DNA from: Pseudomonas sp. LRP2-20
GTDB lineage: Bacteria > Pseudomonadota > Gammaproteobacteria > Pseudomonadales > Pseudomonadaceae
Direction: 5' to 3'
Length of the DNA: 64,000 nt
NCBI RefSeq assembly: GCF_024349685.1
Contig: NZ_AP025944.1
Coordinates: 2,734,001 to 2,798,000, forward strand
This document shows, piece after piece, positions 16,693-25,747 of this stretch. Numbering within the stretch: position 1 is the first letter of the stretch; every line of letters starts with the position of its first letter. A program made the position numbers and the translations under genes. The notes below the pieces were generated by a model. That model made no database searches, was not told the origin of the DNA, and saw only the letters and a list, made by a program, of their open reading frames with translations.

Positions 16693-17948
16693 TGCGCCGG
16701 CGCCTGTTCTGGAAGCTGTTCCTGGCTTTCTGGCTGGCCAACAGCCTGACCTTCCTGGTCGGTGCCGGGGCCTTCATGCTTAACGACCTGCGCGGGGACA
16801 CCCCTGGGTTGCGGTCGATGCTGGCAACGGAACTGAACCTGCTGCACCGCTATGGCGAGCAGGCCGGTCGTCAGTACCTGCAGGTATCGCCGCAGCCGCC
16901 AGATGTGCAAGTTGGCCTGTATGACGGCACCGGCCACTTGCTGGCCGGGCGCGCAGTGGACACGCCGCGCTTCGAGCGGGCGCTGCTCGACGAGGGTGGC
17001 CAGGCCCTGGTGCTGCGGGCTTCAGTGGCCACCCGTCTGGATGAAGCGCCGCCCCCACGGGGCATGGGCCCGTTGCTGACCGGTACGCTGATGAGTGCAG
17101 TGTTCGCCTTGCTCTGCAGCCTGTACCTGACCCGGCCACTGACCTGGCTTCGCGAGGCCATGGGCCAGGTTGCCCAGGGCCGCTTCGACGTGCGTGTGCG
17201 CCCGCGCCTGGGGCGTCGGCGCGACGAAATCGTCGAGCTGGCCGAAGACTGCGACCGCATGGCCGGGCAGCTCAAGGCGCTGGTCGAAGCACAGCAGCAG
17301 TTGCTGCACGACATCTCCCACGAATTGCGCTCGCCGCTGACCCGTCTGCATGTGGCCATCGGGCTGCTGCGTCAGCAGCCCGAACGGGAAGAGATGCTCG
17401 GGCGTATCGAGCGCGAATCCCGGCGCATGGATGACCTGATCGAGCAATTGCTGACCCTGGCGCGGGTACAGTCGCAGCAAGGCCAAAGCGAGCAGGGGGA
17501 GCTGGATGCCGTCGAGGTGCTGGCGCAGATCGTCGAGGATGCCCGTTTCGAGGCGGGCATGAAGCAGGCGCAGGTCAGCTTGCAGGGCGCTGGCACCTTC
17601 GTCACCCGTGGCCATGAGGAGTTGCTGTACCGCGCCTTCGAAAACGTGATCCGCAATGCAGTGCGCTATACCGCGCCGGGCAGCGAGGTGCGTGTCGAGG
17701 CGGTGCTGGTGGGCGGCGGGGAGCAGTTGCAGGTGCATATCGTCGACCAGGGGCCGGGCGTGGAACCGGCTCGCCTGCAAAGCATCTTCGAGCCGTTCGA
17801 TCGAGGCGGGCAAAGCGGCGCCGATGGTTTCGGCCTGGGCCTGGCCATCGCCCGCCGCGCCATCGGGCTGCACCAGGGCAGTATCAGCGCGAAGGCGGGC
17901 GAGGCGGGGGGCTTGAGCGTGGCGATCAGGTTGCCGCGGTCGGGGTGA
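16689..17948 (+). CDS. cpxA: Sensor histidine kinase, CpxA-like
   Basis: A 419-residue inner-membrane kinase. There is a membrane helix at about 9-31, a short periplasmic sensor region (about 32-125), a second helix (about 128-146), a HAMP domain, and a dimerisation domain with the H-box HDISHELRSPLTRL (phosphorylated H211). The ATPase domain has an N-box (FENVIRNAVRYT), G1 (VDQGPGVEP) and G2 (GFGLGLAIARR). It should phosphorylate the overlapping response regulator. The periplasmic region is somewhat shorter than in E. coli CpxA (whole protein 457 residues). The convergent gap downstream holds a 221-bp repeat element. Confidence 0.88.
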   Translation: MMRRRLFWKLFLAFWLANSLTFLVGAGAFMLNDLRGDTPGLRSMLATELNLLHRYGEQAGRQYLQVSPQPPDVQVGLYDGTGHLLAGRAVDTPRFERALLDEGGQALVLRASVATRLDEAPPPRGMGPLLTGTLMSAVFALLCSLYLTRPLTWLREAMGQVAQGRFDVRVRPRLGRRRDEIVELAEDCDRMAGQLKALVEAQQQLLHDISHELRSPLTRLHVAIGLLRQQPEREEMLGRIERESRRMDDLIEQLLTLARVQSQQGQSEQGELDAVEVLAQIVEDARFEAGMKQAQVSLQGAGTFVTRGHEELLYRAFENVIRNAVRYTAPGSEVRVEAVLVGGGEQLQVHIVDQGPGVEPARLQSIFEPFDRGGQSGADGFGLGLAIARRAIGLHQGSISAKAGEAGGLSVAIRLPRSG

Positions 17949-17982
17949 TTGTGCCGGTCTTGAGTATTTTGGGGTGGCATGA

Positions 17983-18203
17983 ATCGAGCGCCGCCCGCGC
18001 GGCGCATCGCGAGCTGCGCTCGCTCCTACGTTTGTTTCGGGCCAATTATTTCTGGGGGATTTGCGCGCGAACGCCTTGGCGCATGGCGCGATATCCCGTC
18101 GTATAAACCAGGCGGTCGCGCGCGTCTGTCACAGGCGTTACTGGCCCAAAACAAACGTAGGAGCGAGCGCAGCTCGCGATGCGCCGCGCGGGCGGCGCTC
18201 GAT
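17983..18203. repeat. 221-bp long-arm inverted-repeat element, copy 1
   Basis: Left arm 17983-18044 and right arm 18142-18203 are 62 bases each and match as reverse complements at 61 of 62 positions. Each arm holds two hairpins (GCGCCGC/GCGGCGC, and GCGAGC-TGC-GCTCGC) followed by CTCCTACG. The centre is in the opposite orientation to that of the copy at 61661. It fills most of the gap between convergent cpxA and the LysR gene. Confidence 0.9.
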
Positions 18204-18254
18204 CTCCCAGGCGCTGAAAATGCCCCGCCGTACACCTTGAAGCCATCAATCCAT

Positions 18255-19208
18255 TCACCCCGAGCCCAACCTGAACCCCTCGATACCCCGCCCAAGCGCC
18301 AGCGCCTGGCCATGCAACACCCGCATCAGATGCAGCGCCGACTGCGACGGCGGCTCGAAGCGCGAGTAAACGAAGCTGATATCGAAATGTATCTCGTCAA
18401 CCAGCGGCACCACATGCAAACCGCTGTCCTGGGCAACGAACTCGTCGATCACGCTGATGCCCATGCCCTGCTTGACCAACGCCACCGCCTCGTTGGCATT
18501 GGTGAACGACAGCAGCGAATCAAGCTGCAAACCGCGCTGCTCGATATGCCCCGCCAACAGCTGGCCGAACGGCATGTCCGGGCGGAACAGCAGCAACGCA
18601 TGGCCCTGCAGCTGTTGCAGGGTCAATGAAGGCTGCTGCGCCAAGGCATGCCCGGCCGGCATCACCACCACCATGCGCCCGCGCATGAATGCCTGCGAAT
18701 GCAGGTGGTCGTGCACTACCGGCAACGCGGCAATCGACAGGTCGACCTTCTTCGACAGGATCTGGTTGGGCATCTCGTGCATCAGCGAGGTCTGCCATTC
18801 GATCTGCAGTGACGGCGATTCACGCTTGAGCTGGGCCAGTGCCGTGGGGATCACCACCGTCGACAGCGAGGCGCTGCAGGAAATGCGCAGCTTGCGCTGG
18901 CCTCCCGCAGCCAGTGACAGCGCGCATTCGTTGACCTGTAGCGCGGCCTGATACACCCGTTCGACCTCACGATAAAGGATCTGCGCTTCGGCGGTGGGTA
19001 CCAGTCGGTTGTTGATGCGCTCGAACAATCGGTAGGCCAGGCGCCCTTCGATGTAGCCGATCAGCTTGCTCACCGCCGGCTGCGAGACATACAGCAGCTT
19101 CGCGGCAGCACTGATCGAGCCGGTGAGCATGACAGCCCGGAACACCTCCATGTGCCGCAGCTTGAACACCATGGCACTGCCCTCTGCACTTTCCTGACCA
19201 GCCTGCAT
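18255..19208 (-). CDS. LysR-family regulator of the adjacent catabolic operon
   Basis: A LysR-type regulator of 317 residues from ATG 19208, or 305 from ATG 19172; both have acceptable ribosome sites (GAAGG and GAGG). The winged helix-turn-helix is clear (FRAVMLTGSISAAAKLLYVS, QPAVSKLIGYIEGRLAYRLF), followed by a substrate-binding domain (about 105-310) that should bind an inducer. It is divergent from the operon starting at 19355, and a 15-bp near-palindrome with the T-N11-A pattern lies just upstream of 19208. It probably activates that operon; the inducer is unknown. The gap to the convergent kinase gene is filled by the 221-bp element. Confidence 0.88.
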   Translation of the reverse strand: MQAGQESAEGSAMVFKLRHMEVFRAVMLTGSISAAAKLLYVSQPAVSKLIGYIEGRLAYRLFERINNRLVPTAEAQILYREVERVYQAALQVNECALSLAAGGQRKLRISCSASLSTVVIPTALAQLKRESPSLQIEWQTSLMHEMPNQILSKKVDLSIAALPVVHDHLHSQAFMRGRMVVVMPAGHALAQQPSLTLQQLQGHALLLFRPDMPFGQLLAGHIEQRGLQLDSLLSFTNANEAVALVKQGMGISVIDEFVAQDSGLHVVPLVDEIHFDISFVYSRFEPPSQSALHLMRVLHGQALALGRGIEGFRLGSG

Positions 19209-19212
19209 GAGT

Positions 19213-19227
19213 ATTACCTTCGGTTAT
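19213..19227. promoter_or_regulatory. Putative LysR binding site
   Basis: ATTACC-TTC-GGTTAT is an imperfect palindrome with a T-N11-A core, typical of LysR regulators. It lies between the divergent regulator and the operon starting at 19355, close to the regulator's own start, so autoregulation is likely. Confidence 0.4.
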
Positions 19228-19354
19228 GGTCTTCGTCATCTGTGTATGAGCGCTGTGCAGCCGCCCGCAGTATCGTGAGCCCAGGCAAATCGCCCTGGCG
19301 GCGAACAATAACAAGATCTGCAGGCAAGCGCAGTGGCGCTTGAAGGAACCGCAC

Positions 19355-20182
19355 TTGAACATCTACGACGAACCCAAGATCGACTGCCATAACCATCTGT
19401 TTGACCCCGCACGCTTCGCTTACCACGCCGACGCCCCCTATGCGCCGTCTGGCCAGGAGGTCGCCACCCTGGCCCAGTTCAACCAGGTGATGGATGCCTA
19501 TGGCGTGCGCCATGCCTTGCTGGTGGGCCCCAACAGTGGCTACCACACCGACAATACCCTGTTGCTGCACGCACTCGCTGCTGGCCAGGGGCGCTTCAAA
19601 GGGATTGCAGTGGTCGAACGGCAGATTGGCCTGGACGCCTTGGCTGCACTGAAGGAGCGGGGCGTGGTCGGTGTGGCCTTCAATCCGGCGCTGTATGGCG
19701 TGCCGAGCATGCGTGATGCCGAGCCGCTGTTCGGCAAGCTCGCCGAGCTGGGCATGTTCGCCCAGGTGCAAGTCTGCGAGGACCAGTTGCTGGACTTGCA
19801 GTGGCTGATCGCGCACAGCTCGGCGCGCCTGCTGATCGACCACTGCGGCCGCCCGGATGCCGCTGCAGGCCTGCAGCAGGCCGGCTTTCAGGCCCTGTTG
19901 CAGCTCGCTCGCAGCGGGCGGGCCTGCGTGAAGCTGTCGGGCATGCAGAAGTTCGCTGATGCCGAGGGCCTGTATGAGCAAAGCCATGGCTATGTACGGA
20001 TGCTGCTCGATGCGTTCGGCCCCGATGCCTGCGTATGGGGCTCGGACTGGCCATTCATCCGCCAGCATTCGCGTGTCGACTACGGCCCGCTGCTGAAACT
20101 GGCCGAACGCCTGATGCCCGACGCCCGCCTGCGTCGCAAGGTCATGTGGGACACCCCGCGACGGCTGTTCGGTTTTGCCTGA
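19355..20182 (+). CDS. Amidohydrolase-2 family hydrolase (lactonase-like)
   Basis: A 275-residue TIM-barrel metal hydrolase of the amidohydrolase-related family (PF04909), which includes 2-pyrone-4,6-dicarboxylate lactonase and galactarolactone isomerase. Visible features are the N-terminal DCHNHLFDP motif, a conserved His in LLIDHCGRPD and the late Asp in VWGSDWPF. The start chosen is TTG 19355: AAGGA at 19343-19347 lies 7 bp upstream, whereas the TTG at 19340 has no ribosome site. It is the first gene of an operon with a carboxylate-type MFS carrier, an SDR and an isomerase-like protein, so opening a sugar-acid lactone is a reasonable guess for its role. Confidence 0.82.
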   Translation: MNIYDEPKIDCHNHLFDPARFAYHADAPYAPSGQEVATLAQFNQVMDAYGVRHALLVGPNSGYHTDNTLLLHALAAGQGRFKGIAVVERQIGLDALAALKERGVVGVAFNPALYGVPSMRDAEPLFGKLAELGMFAQVQVCEDQLLDLQWLIAHSSARLLIDHCGRPDAAAGLQQAGFQALLQLARSGRACVKLSGMQKFADAEGLYEQSHGYVRMLLDAFGPDACVWGSDWPFIRQHSRVDYGPLLKLAERLMPDARLRRKVMWDTPRRLFGFA

Positions 20183-20223
20183 TTCACAGCACTTGCCATT
20201 CCAATAACAAGAGAGCAATCGCC

Positions 20224-21582
20224 ATGAGCACTAAGCAGACAATTGGCGTCGGGGTGTTCGATACCCTCGATAACCCCGCACGCGCGCAACAACGCACCCG
20301 TACCCGTTTCATGATCCTGGCGCTGATTTCCGGTGGCACCATGATCAACTACCTGGACCGCAGCGTGATGGGTATCGCCGCCCCGAGCATCAGTGCCGAC
20401 CTGGGCCTGAACGCGGCGATGATGGGGGTGATCTTCTCGGCGTTTTCCTGGACCTACGCCGCCGCGCAGATCCCCGGCGGTATCCTTATCGACCGCCTCG
20501 GCACCAAGCTCACCTATTGGCTGGCGCTGACCCTGTGGTCGCTGTTCACCGGCCTGCAGGGCCTGGCCCAGGGCTTTCTGTCGCTGCTGGGCATGCGTTT
20601 TCTGGTCGGCGTGACCGAAGCCCCTTGCTTCCCCACCAACAGCCGTGTGGTGGCGACCTGGTTCCCGCAAAGCGAGCGGGCGCGGGCGACCGGCATCTAC
20701 ACCTTTGCCGAGTACACCGGGCTTGCGTTCCTGACCCCCTTGCTGTTCTGGGTGCTGCATGCCTATGGCTGGCGCTTCCTGCTGATGGCGGTGGGCCTGC
20801 TGGGCATCCTCTATGGCCTGGTGTGGTGGCGCAAATACCACGAGCCGCACCAGTCGACTTCGGCCAACCAGGCAGAGCTCGACTACATCGCTGCCGGCGG
20901 CGGCGTGGTGGATGGCGGGCAGAAGGCCACTCAGTTCCGCTGGTCGCAGATCCCGGCGCTGCTCAAGCACCGCAACATGCTCGGCATCTGCCTGGGGCAG
21001 TTCGCCTGCAACTCGACCAACGTGTTCTTCCTCACCTGGTTCCCCACCTACCTGGTCACCGAGCGGCACATGCCCTGGCTCAAGGTAGGTTGGGTGGCGG
21101 TGCTGCCGTTCATTGCCGCGTCGCTGGGCACGTTGGTTGGCGGCTGGATATCCGATGCGCTGCTGCGCCGCGGCTACTCGCTGAACCTGGCGCGCAAGTT
21201 GCCGGTGATTGCCGGGTTGCTGACGGCATCGATCATCGTGCTGGCCAACTATGTCGAGTCCGATGCGCTGGTGATCACCATTCTCTGCGTCGCCTACTTC
21301 GCCCAGGGCATGTCGGCCCTGGCCTGGATGATCGTCTCCGACATCGCGCCCAAAGGCCTGCTGGGCCTCAGTGGCGGGCTGTTCAACCTGTTCGCCAACG
21401 CCGCCGGCATCGTCACTCCGCTGACCATCGGCCTGATCGTCAGCGCCACCGGCTCGTTCGTCTGGGCGCTGGCCTTCGTCTCGTCGATCACCGCACTGGG
21501 TGCGCTGTGTTACCTGTTCATGGTGCGCGACCTGCGTCGCCTGCCGGATATTCCTTCTGTCGAAAATGGAGCAAGACAATGA
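20224..21582 (+). CDS. MFS transporter, anion:cation symporter type
   Basis: A 452-residue transporter with twelve predicted membrane helices. NYLDRSVMGIAAPSI in the first helix, the loop GGILIDRLGTKLTYW and the pattern around EAPCFPTNSRVVATWFP are characteristic of the ACS family (hexuronate, galactonate, glucarate carriers). It likely imports the sugar acid or related organic acid consumed by this operon. It lies 41 bp after the hydrolase gene and overlaps the SDR gene by 4 bp (ATGA). Confidence 0.88.
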   Translation: MSTKQTIGVGVFDTLDNPARAQQRTRTRFMILALISGGTMINYLDRSVMGIAAPSISADLGLNAAMMGVIFSAFSWTYAAAQIPGGILIDRLGTKLTYWLALTLWSLFTGLQGLAQGFLSLLGMRFLVGVTEAPCFPTNSRVVATWFPQSERARATGIYTFAEYTGLAFLTPLLFWVLHAYGWRFLLMAVGLLGILYGLVWWRKYHEPHQSTSANQAELDYIAAGGGVVDGGQKATQFRWSQIPALLKHRNMLGICLGQFACNSTNVFFLTWFPTYLVTERHMPWLKVGWVAVLPFIAASLGTLVGGWISDALLRRGYSLNLARKLPVIAGLLTASIIVLANYVESDALVITILCVAYFAQGMSALAWMIVSDIAPKGLLGLSGGLFNLFANAAGIVTPLTIGLIVSATGSFVWALAFVSSITALGALCYLFMVRDLRRLPDIPSVENGARQ

Positions 21583-22319
21583 GCCAACCCCTGCACGGGC
21601 AAACAGCAATCGTTACCGGCGGCATGCGCGGCATCGGCCTGGCGATCGCCCAGCGCCTGCACCAGGCCGGCGCCCAGGTGGTGATCTGGGACCTCGCGGT
21701 CGATGGCTGGAACAGTGCTGAAAACGGCTTCGAGCCGGTGCTGCGCCAGGCCGTGGACGTGGCCTCGCTGGCGTCGGTGGAGGCTGCGTTCGCTGCGGCG
21801 CTGGCCCATGTAGGGCAGGTCGAGATCCTGGTCAACAATGCCGGTATCAACGGCCCCGTAGTCGCCTCGTGGGAATACCCGCCAGAAGCCTGGGACAAAG
21901 TCATCGCCATCGACCTCAATGGTGTTTTCTACTGCTGCCGCACCGCCATCCCGCACATGCGTGAGCGTGGTTACGGGCGCATCGTCAACGTCGCCTCGAT
22001 GGCTGGCAAGGACGGCGTGCAGTACATCTCGGCCTATTCGGCGGCCAAGGCCGGCGTCATCGCCTTCACCAAGGCGGCGGCCAAGGAGTTGGCCCAGGAC
22101 GGCGTGCTACTCAACTGCATCGCCCCCGCCATGGTCGAGACCCCACTGATGGCAGAAATGACCCCGGAACACATCGCCGCCAGCAAGGCCAAGATCCCCA
22201 TGGGGCGTTTCCTCAAGGCGGAGGAGATTGCCAACATGGTGGCCTGGATCGCGGGGCCGGAATGCAGCTTCACCACCGGTTTCGTGTTCGACCTCAGTGG
22301 CGGGAGGGCGACCTATTGA
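21579..22319 (+). CDS. Short-chain dehydrogenase/reductase
   Basis: A 246-residue classical SDR. The nucleotide motif TGGMRGIG is at 13-20, NNAG at 86-89, and the catalytic tetrad N114, S140, Y153, K157 is complete. An Asp after the second strand (IWDLA, residue 38) favours NAD+ over NADP+. It should oxidise a hydroxyl of the substrate handled by this operon; no closer assignment is possible. It overlaps the transporter gene by 4 bp and the next gene by 4 bp, giving a tightly coupled cluster. Confidence 0.9.
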   Translation: MSQPLHGQTAIVTGGMRGIGLAIAQRLHQAGAQVVIWDLAVDGWNSAENGFEPVLRQAVDVASLASVEAAFAAALAHVGQVEILVNNAGINGPVVASWEYPPEAWDKVIAIDLNGVFYCCRTAIPHMRERGYGRIVNVASMAGKDGVQYISAYSAAKAGVIAFTKAAAKELAQDGVLLNCIAPAMVETPLMAEMTPEHIAASKAKIPMGRFLKAEEIANMVAWIAGPECSFTTGFVFDLSGGRATY

Positions 22320-23107
22320 GGCCGCTTGGAGTTGCCCACCTGACGGCGCTGAACCTGGCGCCGGTCGAGCTGGTGCGTGAGGCGGCGCGGGCCGGCTTCG
22401 AGGCTGTAGGGTTGCGCCTGCACCCGGTGATGCCGGGCGCCAGAGCCTACCCGCTGAAGTCTGGCAGCTTGGCGGCACGTGAGTTGAAGGCGGTGATCGC
22501 GGGCGAGGGCGTGCGAGTCAGCGATATCGAATTCGTTTCGTTGAAACCGGAGTTTCAGCTTACCGACTACGAAGGCTTGCTTGCCGCAGGTGCGGACCTC
22601 GGCGCCAGCAGTCTCACGGTTTCCGGGGATGATCTGGATCATGCGCGTCTCGTGCACAATTTCGCGGCCTTGTGCGAACTGGCCGGCGGCTACGGGATGC
22701 GTGTGGACCTGGAATTCATGCGCTGGCGGCCGGTGGCAACGCTGCAGCAGGCGGTAGCCGTGGTGACGGCGGCCGGGCAGGGCAATGCGGGTGTGCTGCT
22801 GGATGCGCTGCACCTGTATCGCTCTGGTGGAGATGAGAACGCAGTCGCTCAGGTCGACCCCCTTTATCTGCGGGCTGTGCAGGTGTGCGATGCGCCGCTG
22901 CAGGCGCCGGAGGAGACGTTGATCATTCAGGAGGCACGGGAAGGGCGTTTGATGCCGGGGCGCGGCCAGTTGCCGTTGGAGGCACTGTTGAGTGCATTGC
23001 CGGCTGACGTGCAAGTTAGCGTTGAAACGCCCTCGGCGCTGTTTGCGCCTGAGCTGTGTCTGAAAGCTGCCTATGAAGCTACCCGATCCATGTTGGCTTC
23101 GGCTTGA
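22316..23107 (+). CDS. Xylose-isomerase-like TIM-barrel protein
   Basis: A 263-residue protein of the sugar phosphate isomerase/epimerase (AP endonuclease 2-like TIM barrel) family. A TTG start at 22316 within the upstream stop (TTGA overlap) is chosen because GGAGG lies 8 bp before it and no ATG fits. Likely metal ligands are Glu in DLEFMRW, Asp/His in LLDALHLYRSGG, Asp in VQVCDAP and Glu near the C-terminus (VSVETPS). Relatives include hydroxypyruvate isomerase, ketose 3-epimerases and dehydroshikimate dehydratase, so it could be an isomerase, epimerase or lyase. It ends the operon. Confidence 0.8.
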   Translation: MRPLGVAHLTALNLAPVELVREAARAGFEAVGLRLHPVMPGARAYPLKSGSLAARELKAVIAGEGVRVSDIEFVSLKPEFQLTDYEGLLAAGADLGASSLTVSGDDLDHARLVHNFAALCELAGGYGMRVDLEFMRWRPVATLQQAVAVVTAAGQGNAGVLLDALHLYRSGGDENAVAQVDPLYLRAVQVCDAPLQAPEETLIIQEAREGRLMPGRGQLPLEALLSALPADVQVSVETPSALFAPELCLKAAYEATRSMLASA

Positions 23108-23113
23108 ACCCTG

Positions 23114-23129
23114 GGGCTGCCTGCAGCCC
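23114..23129. terminator. Hairpin after the catabolic operon
   Basis: GGGCTGC-CT-GCAGCCC forms a perfect 7-bp stem 6 bp after the stop of the last operon gene. There is no T-tract, so it may be a degenerate REP-type hairpin rather than a true intrinsic terminator. Confidence 0.4.
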
Positions 23130-23254
23130 ATCGCTGGCAAGCGGCCCCAACGGTCATATCACCCGAGCCCGATGCAATGCCTCCAGCGCCTCCCCGCGCA
23201 GCTAGGCCAGACGTTGGCTTAACTGAATAGAGGACAGCCCGCTGAGTACCCCCC

Positions 23255-23596
23255 ATGAACAACGAACAGGCAGCACCCGAAACCCGTGGCGTGACGGTGG
23301 AGTTACTGGCAACGGTCGATCTGGGGCCGGAAATCGAAGGCATGGCCGGCCGCCAGTTGCGCATGCGCAAGGTGACCATCGCCCCAGGTGGGGTGTTCGG
23401 GCCGGTCCATGATCACAAGGACCGGCCCGGCACGGTGTTCATCCTGCAAGGCACCATCACCGACCACCGCAATGGTCGGGCCACCGACTACGGCCCTGGT
23501 GTCGGCTGGCCCGAAGACCACAACACCACGCACTGGCTGGAAAATCGCGGCACAGTGACTGCGGTGGAAATCTCGGTCGACATCATCAAGGGTTGA
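23255..23596 (+). CDS. Small cupin-domain protein
   Basis: A 113-residue single-domain cupin. The first cupin motif region is GPVHDHKDRPGTVFILQG, with His pairs that may bind metal; the second is around WPEDHNTTHWLENRG. There is no signal peptide. Small cupins act as metal-dependent enzymes or ligand sensors; nothing here decides which. It follows the isomerase-like gene by 147 bp with a hairpin between, so it is probably separate. Its last 11 bp overlap the end of the convergent gene at 23586. Confidence 0.82.
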   Translation: MNNEQAAPETRGVTVELLATVDLGPEIEGMAGRQLRMRKVTIAPGGVFGPVHDHKDRPGTVFILQGTITDHRNGRATDYGPGVGWPEDHNTTHWLENRGTVTAVEISVDIIKG

Positions 23597-24062
23597 CCTG
23601 GTAGCCACGCCCTTGCAGGCACCCGCTGTAGGCGCTGGCATGCGCCGAGCTTTGCGCCTGGCCCTGGTTGCGCCGGTCTTCGCGGCGCTCCTGGCGTTGC
23701 CGCGAGGCACCGACCGCTGCACCGGCGGCTGCCCCCTGGCCTGCACGGTTCTGCCGGTACTCTTGCTTGGCATTGTCGCCGACCCGGTCATAGACCTCGT
23801 CGTGCTGATTGCCACGCACCTGGGCGCCCACCGCACCCGCTGCGGCACCGGCGGCAGCGCCCTTGACCCTGCCGCCGACGTGGCTGCCAGACGTACTGCT
23901 GCTGGCGCTGTTGGCGGCGTTGGTCGCCACGGTGTTGCAGTCGTTGATGTCCAGCTGCATCTGCTGGCTGCTCTGGCCCTTGAGCGGTACCACCGACTGG
24001 GCCTGGGCCGCTGACGCCGCACACAGCAGCATCAGCAGGTAACTCCACGTGAACGCACGCAT
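23586..24062 (-). CDS. Secreted glycine-zipper protein
   Basis: A 158-residue protein with a signal peptide ending AQA (about residue 21). Residues about 61-82 hold a glycine-zipper-like segment (GGRVKGAAAGAAAGAVGAQV), and a second Gly/Ala stretch occurs near 108-120 (GQGAAAGAAVGAS). The rest is Gln/Arg-rich, with a Cys near each end (NDCNTV and YSGCLQG) that may form a disulfide. Such proteins usually associate with the outer membrane or periplasm; the function is unknown. It converges on the cupin gene with an 11-bp overlap. Confidence 0.75.
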   Translation of the reverse strand: MRAFTWSYLLMLLCAASAAQAQSVVPLKGQSSQQMQLDINDCNTVATNAANSASSSTSGSHVGGRVKGAAAGAAAGAVGAQVRGNQHDEVYDRVGDNAKQEYRQNRAGQGAAAGAAVGASRQRQERREDRRNQGQAQSSAHASAYSGCLQGRGYQVNP

Positions 24063-24390
24063 CGCACACCTCCACTGGAAGGGAACTGCATCTCACAGGA
24101 TAGCTGGGTGCAGCACTGCGAAGGGCGCGCCGGCAGGCCATTGATCGCAGACCCGGGGCGACAAGTGCTTGCTCGCTGTAAAGAAACCCGCCCGCTGTGC
24201 GAGCCGCTATTGATAACCACAGGTAAACAATGAGTTGAATTTCATTGTATTACTGCAATCTGGAAAAGCCCTTACCTTTAGCCCACGTGATAACCACACG
24301 CACTCTGGGCCCAAGCGCGTCCTGCCTGTACGCACCCGCTGGCCCAGCCGCCACATTCATCCGACTCACAACAATAATTCGGAGACGGCA
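24063..24390. other. Upstream region of the dicarboxylate/tartrate operon
   Basis: This 328-bp non-coding stretch is more AT-rich towards dctA. It holds a 22-bp palindrome (24227-24248, listed separately) and GGAG just before ATG 24391. I could not identify a convincing sigma-54 or sigma-70 promoter, and no regulator gene lies beside it. Confidence 0.6.
24227..24248. promoter_or_regulatory. Operator-like palindrome upstream of dctA
   Basis: ACAATGA (24227-24233) and TCATTGT (24242-24248) are perfect 7-bp arms separated by 8 bases. The palindrome is 143 bp before the dctA start and is a candidate binding site for the unidentified regulator of the operon. Confidence 0.4.
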
Positions 24391-25737
24391 ATGGCCAAGC
24401 GATTGATAGGCAAGCTGTACGTACAAGTGTTGATAGGCGTGTCCCTGGGCATTGTGCTGGGGGTGTTCTGGCCTGCAGTCGGCACCGACATGAAGCCCCT
24501 CGGTGACGCCTTCATCAAGCTGATCAAGATGGTCTTCGCACCGATCATCTTCGCCACGGTGGTGCTGGGCATCGCCAAGATGGAAAACATGAAAGAGCTC
24601 GGCCGGGTCGGCGCCCGGGCGCTGATCTACTTCGAGGTGCTGTCGACCTTCGCCCTGGTGCTCGGCTTGGTCGTGGTCAACCTGGTGCAGCCGGGGCAGG
24701 GCATGAATGTCGACCCCGCCACCCTTGATACCCAGGCCATTTCCACCTACACCGCCGCAGCTGCCAGCGGCTCGGGTGGTTTCACCGATTTTCTCCTGCA
24801 TGTGATTCCCGGCAGCGTGGCCGACGCCTTCGTCAGGAACGAAATCCTGCAGATCCTGTTGTTCTCGACCTTGCTGGGCATTGCCCTGGCCAACCTCGGC
24901 GAGCGCGGCAAGCCGATGGTCGATGTGCTTGAAGCGTTTTCCCACGGCATGTTCTACATCGTTGGCCTGGTCATGCGGGTCGCGCCGCTGGCGGCCTGTG
25001 GCGCCATGGCCTTCACCGTCGGCAAGTACGGCCTGGGTTCGATCGTGTCGCTGGGCAAGCTGATGGCGACCATGTACCTGACCTGTTTCCTGTTCGTGGT
25101 GCTGGTGCTTGGCAGCATTGCGCGGATGTCGGGCTTCAGCCTGTGGAAGTTCCTCAAGTACCTGCGCGAAGAGCTGTTCACCGTGCTGGGTACCAGCTCC
25201 TCCGAGTCGGTGGTGCCGCAATTGATGAACAAGCTGGAAAAGGTCGGCGTGTCCAAGCCGGTGGTTGGCCTGGTGATCCCTTCGGGGCTGACCTTCAACC
25301 CCGATGGCCAGTGCATCTATTACACCATGGCGGCGATCTTCATCGCCCAGGCCACCAACACCCCGCTGACCCTGATGGACCAGCTGATCGTGCTCGGCGT
25401 GCTGCTGCTCACCTCCAAGGGCTCGGCGGGCGTGACCGGCTCGGGCTTCATCACCCTGGCCGCGACCCTGGCGACCATGGACAACATCCCGGTGGCCGGC
25501 ATGGTCCTGCTGCTGGGTGTCGACCGCTTCATGTCCGAAGCCCGCGCCATCACCAACACCATCGGCAATGCCGTCGGCACCATGGCCATCGCCAAGTGGG
25601 TCGGTGCCCTGGACAGCGCACGGATGAACCAGGTGCTCGATGGCCAGCCAGTGACGCAGCCCGAACCGCCTGCCAGCGCCAACCCGGCCGTAGAGCCGGC
25701 CAGCTGTACCGATAAGAAAAGCCTTGTGATGCACTGA
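24391..25737 (+). CDS. dctA: DctA-type C4-dicarboxylate:cation symporter
   Basis: A 448-residue carrier of the DAACS family in the inner membrane. Characteristic segments are present: [17 protein letters not shown], the serine-rich re-entrant loop [34 protein letters not shown], and [20 protein letters not shown]. DctA takes up succinate, fumarate, malate and related acids. Here it is 10 bp upstream of tartrate dehydratase genes, with the ttdA ribosome site overlapping its stop, so it probably imports L-tartrate or a similar C4 diacid. E. coli uses the unrelated TtdT for this; a DctA-type carrier in this position is a functional replacement. Confidence 0.9.
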   Translation: MAKRLIGKLYVQVLIGVSLGIVLGVFWPAVGTDMKPLGDAFIKLIKMVFAPIIFATVVLGIAKMENMKELGRVGARALIYFEVLSTFALVLGLVVVNLVQPGQGMNVDPATLDTQAISTYTAAAASGSGGFTDFLLHVIPGSVADAFVRNEILQILLFSTLLGIALANLGERGKPMVDVLEAFSHGMFYIVGLVMRVAPLAACGAMAFTVGKYGLGSIVSLGKLMATMYLTCFLFVVLVLGSIARMSGFSLWKFLKYLREELFTVLGTSSSESVVPQLMNKLEKVGVSKPVVGLVIPSGLTFNPDGQCIYYTMAAIFIAQATNTPLTLMDQLIVLGVLLLTSKGSAGVTGSGFITLAATLATMDNIPVAGMVLLLGVDRFMSEARAITNTIGNAVGTMAIAKWVGALDSARMNQVLDGQPVTQPEPPASANPAVEPASCTDKKSLVMH

Positions 25738-25747
25738 GGAGATAACC

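Noticed and set aside
17979..18629. A 216-codon frame running through the first 221-bp element into the LysR gene
   Set aside because: It is formed by the repeat arm and antisense LysR sequence; a similar Arg/Ala-rich peptide recurs at every copy of the element.
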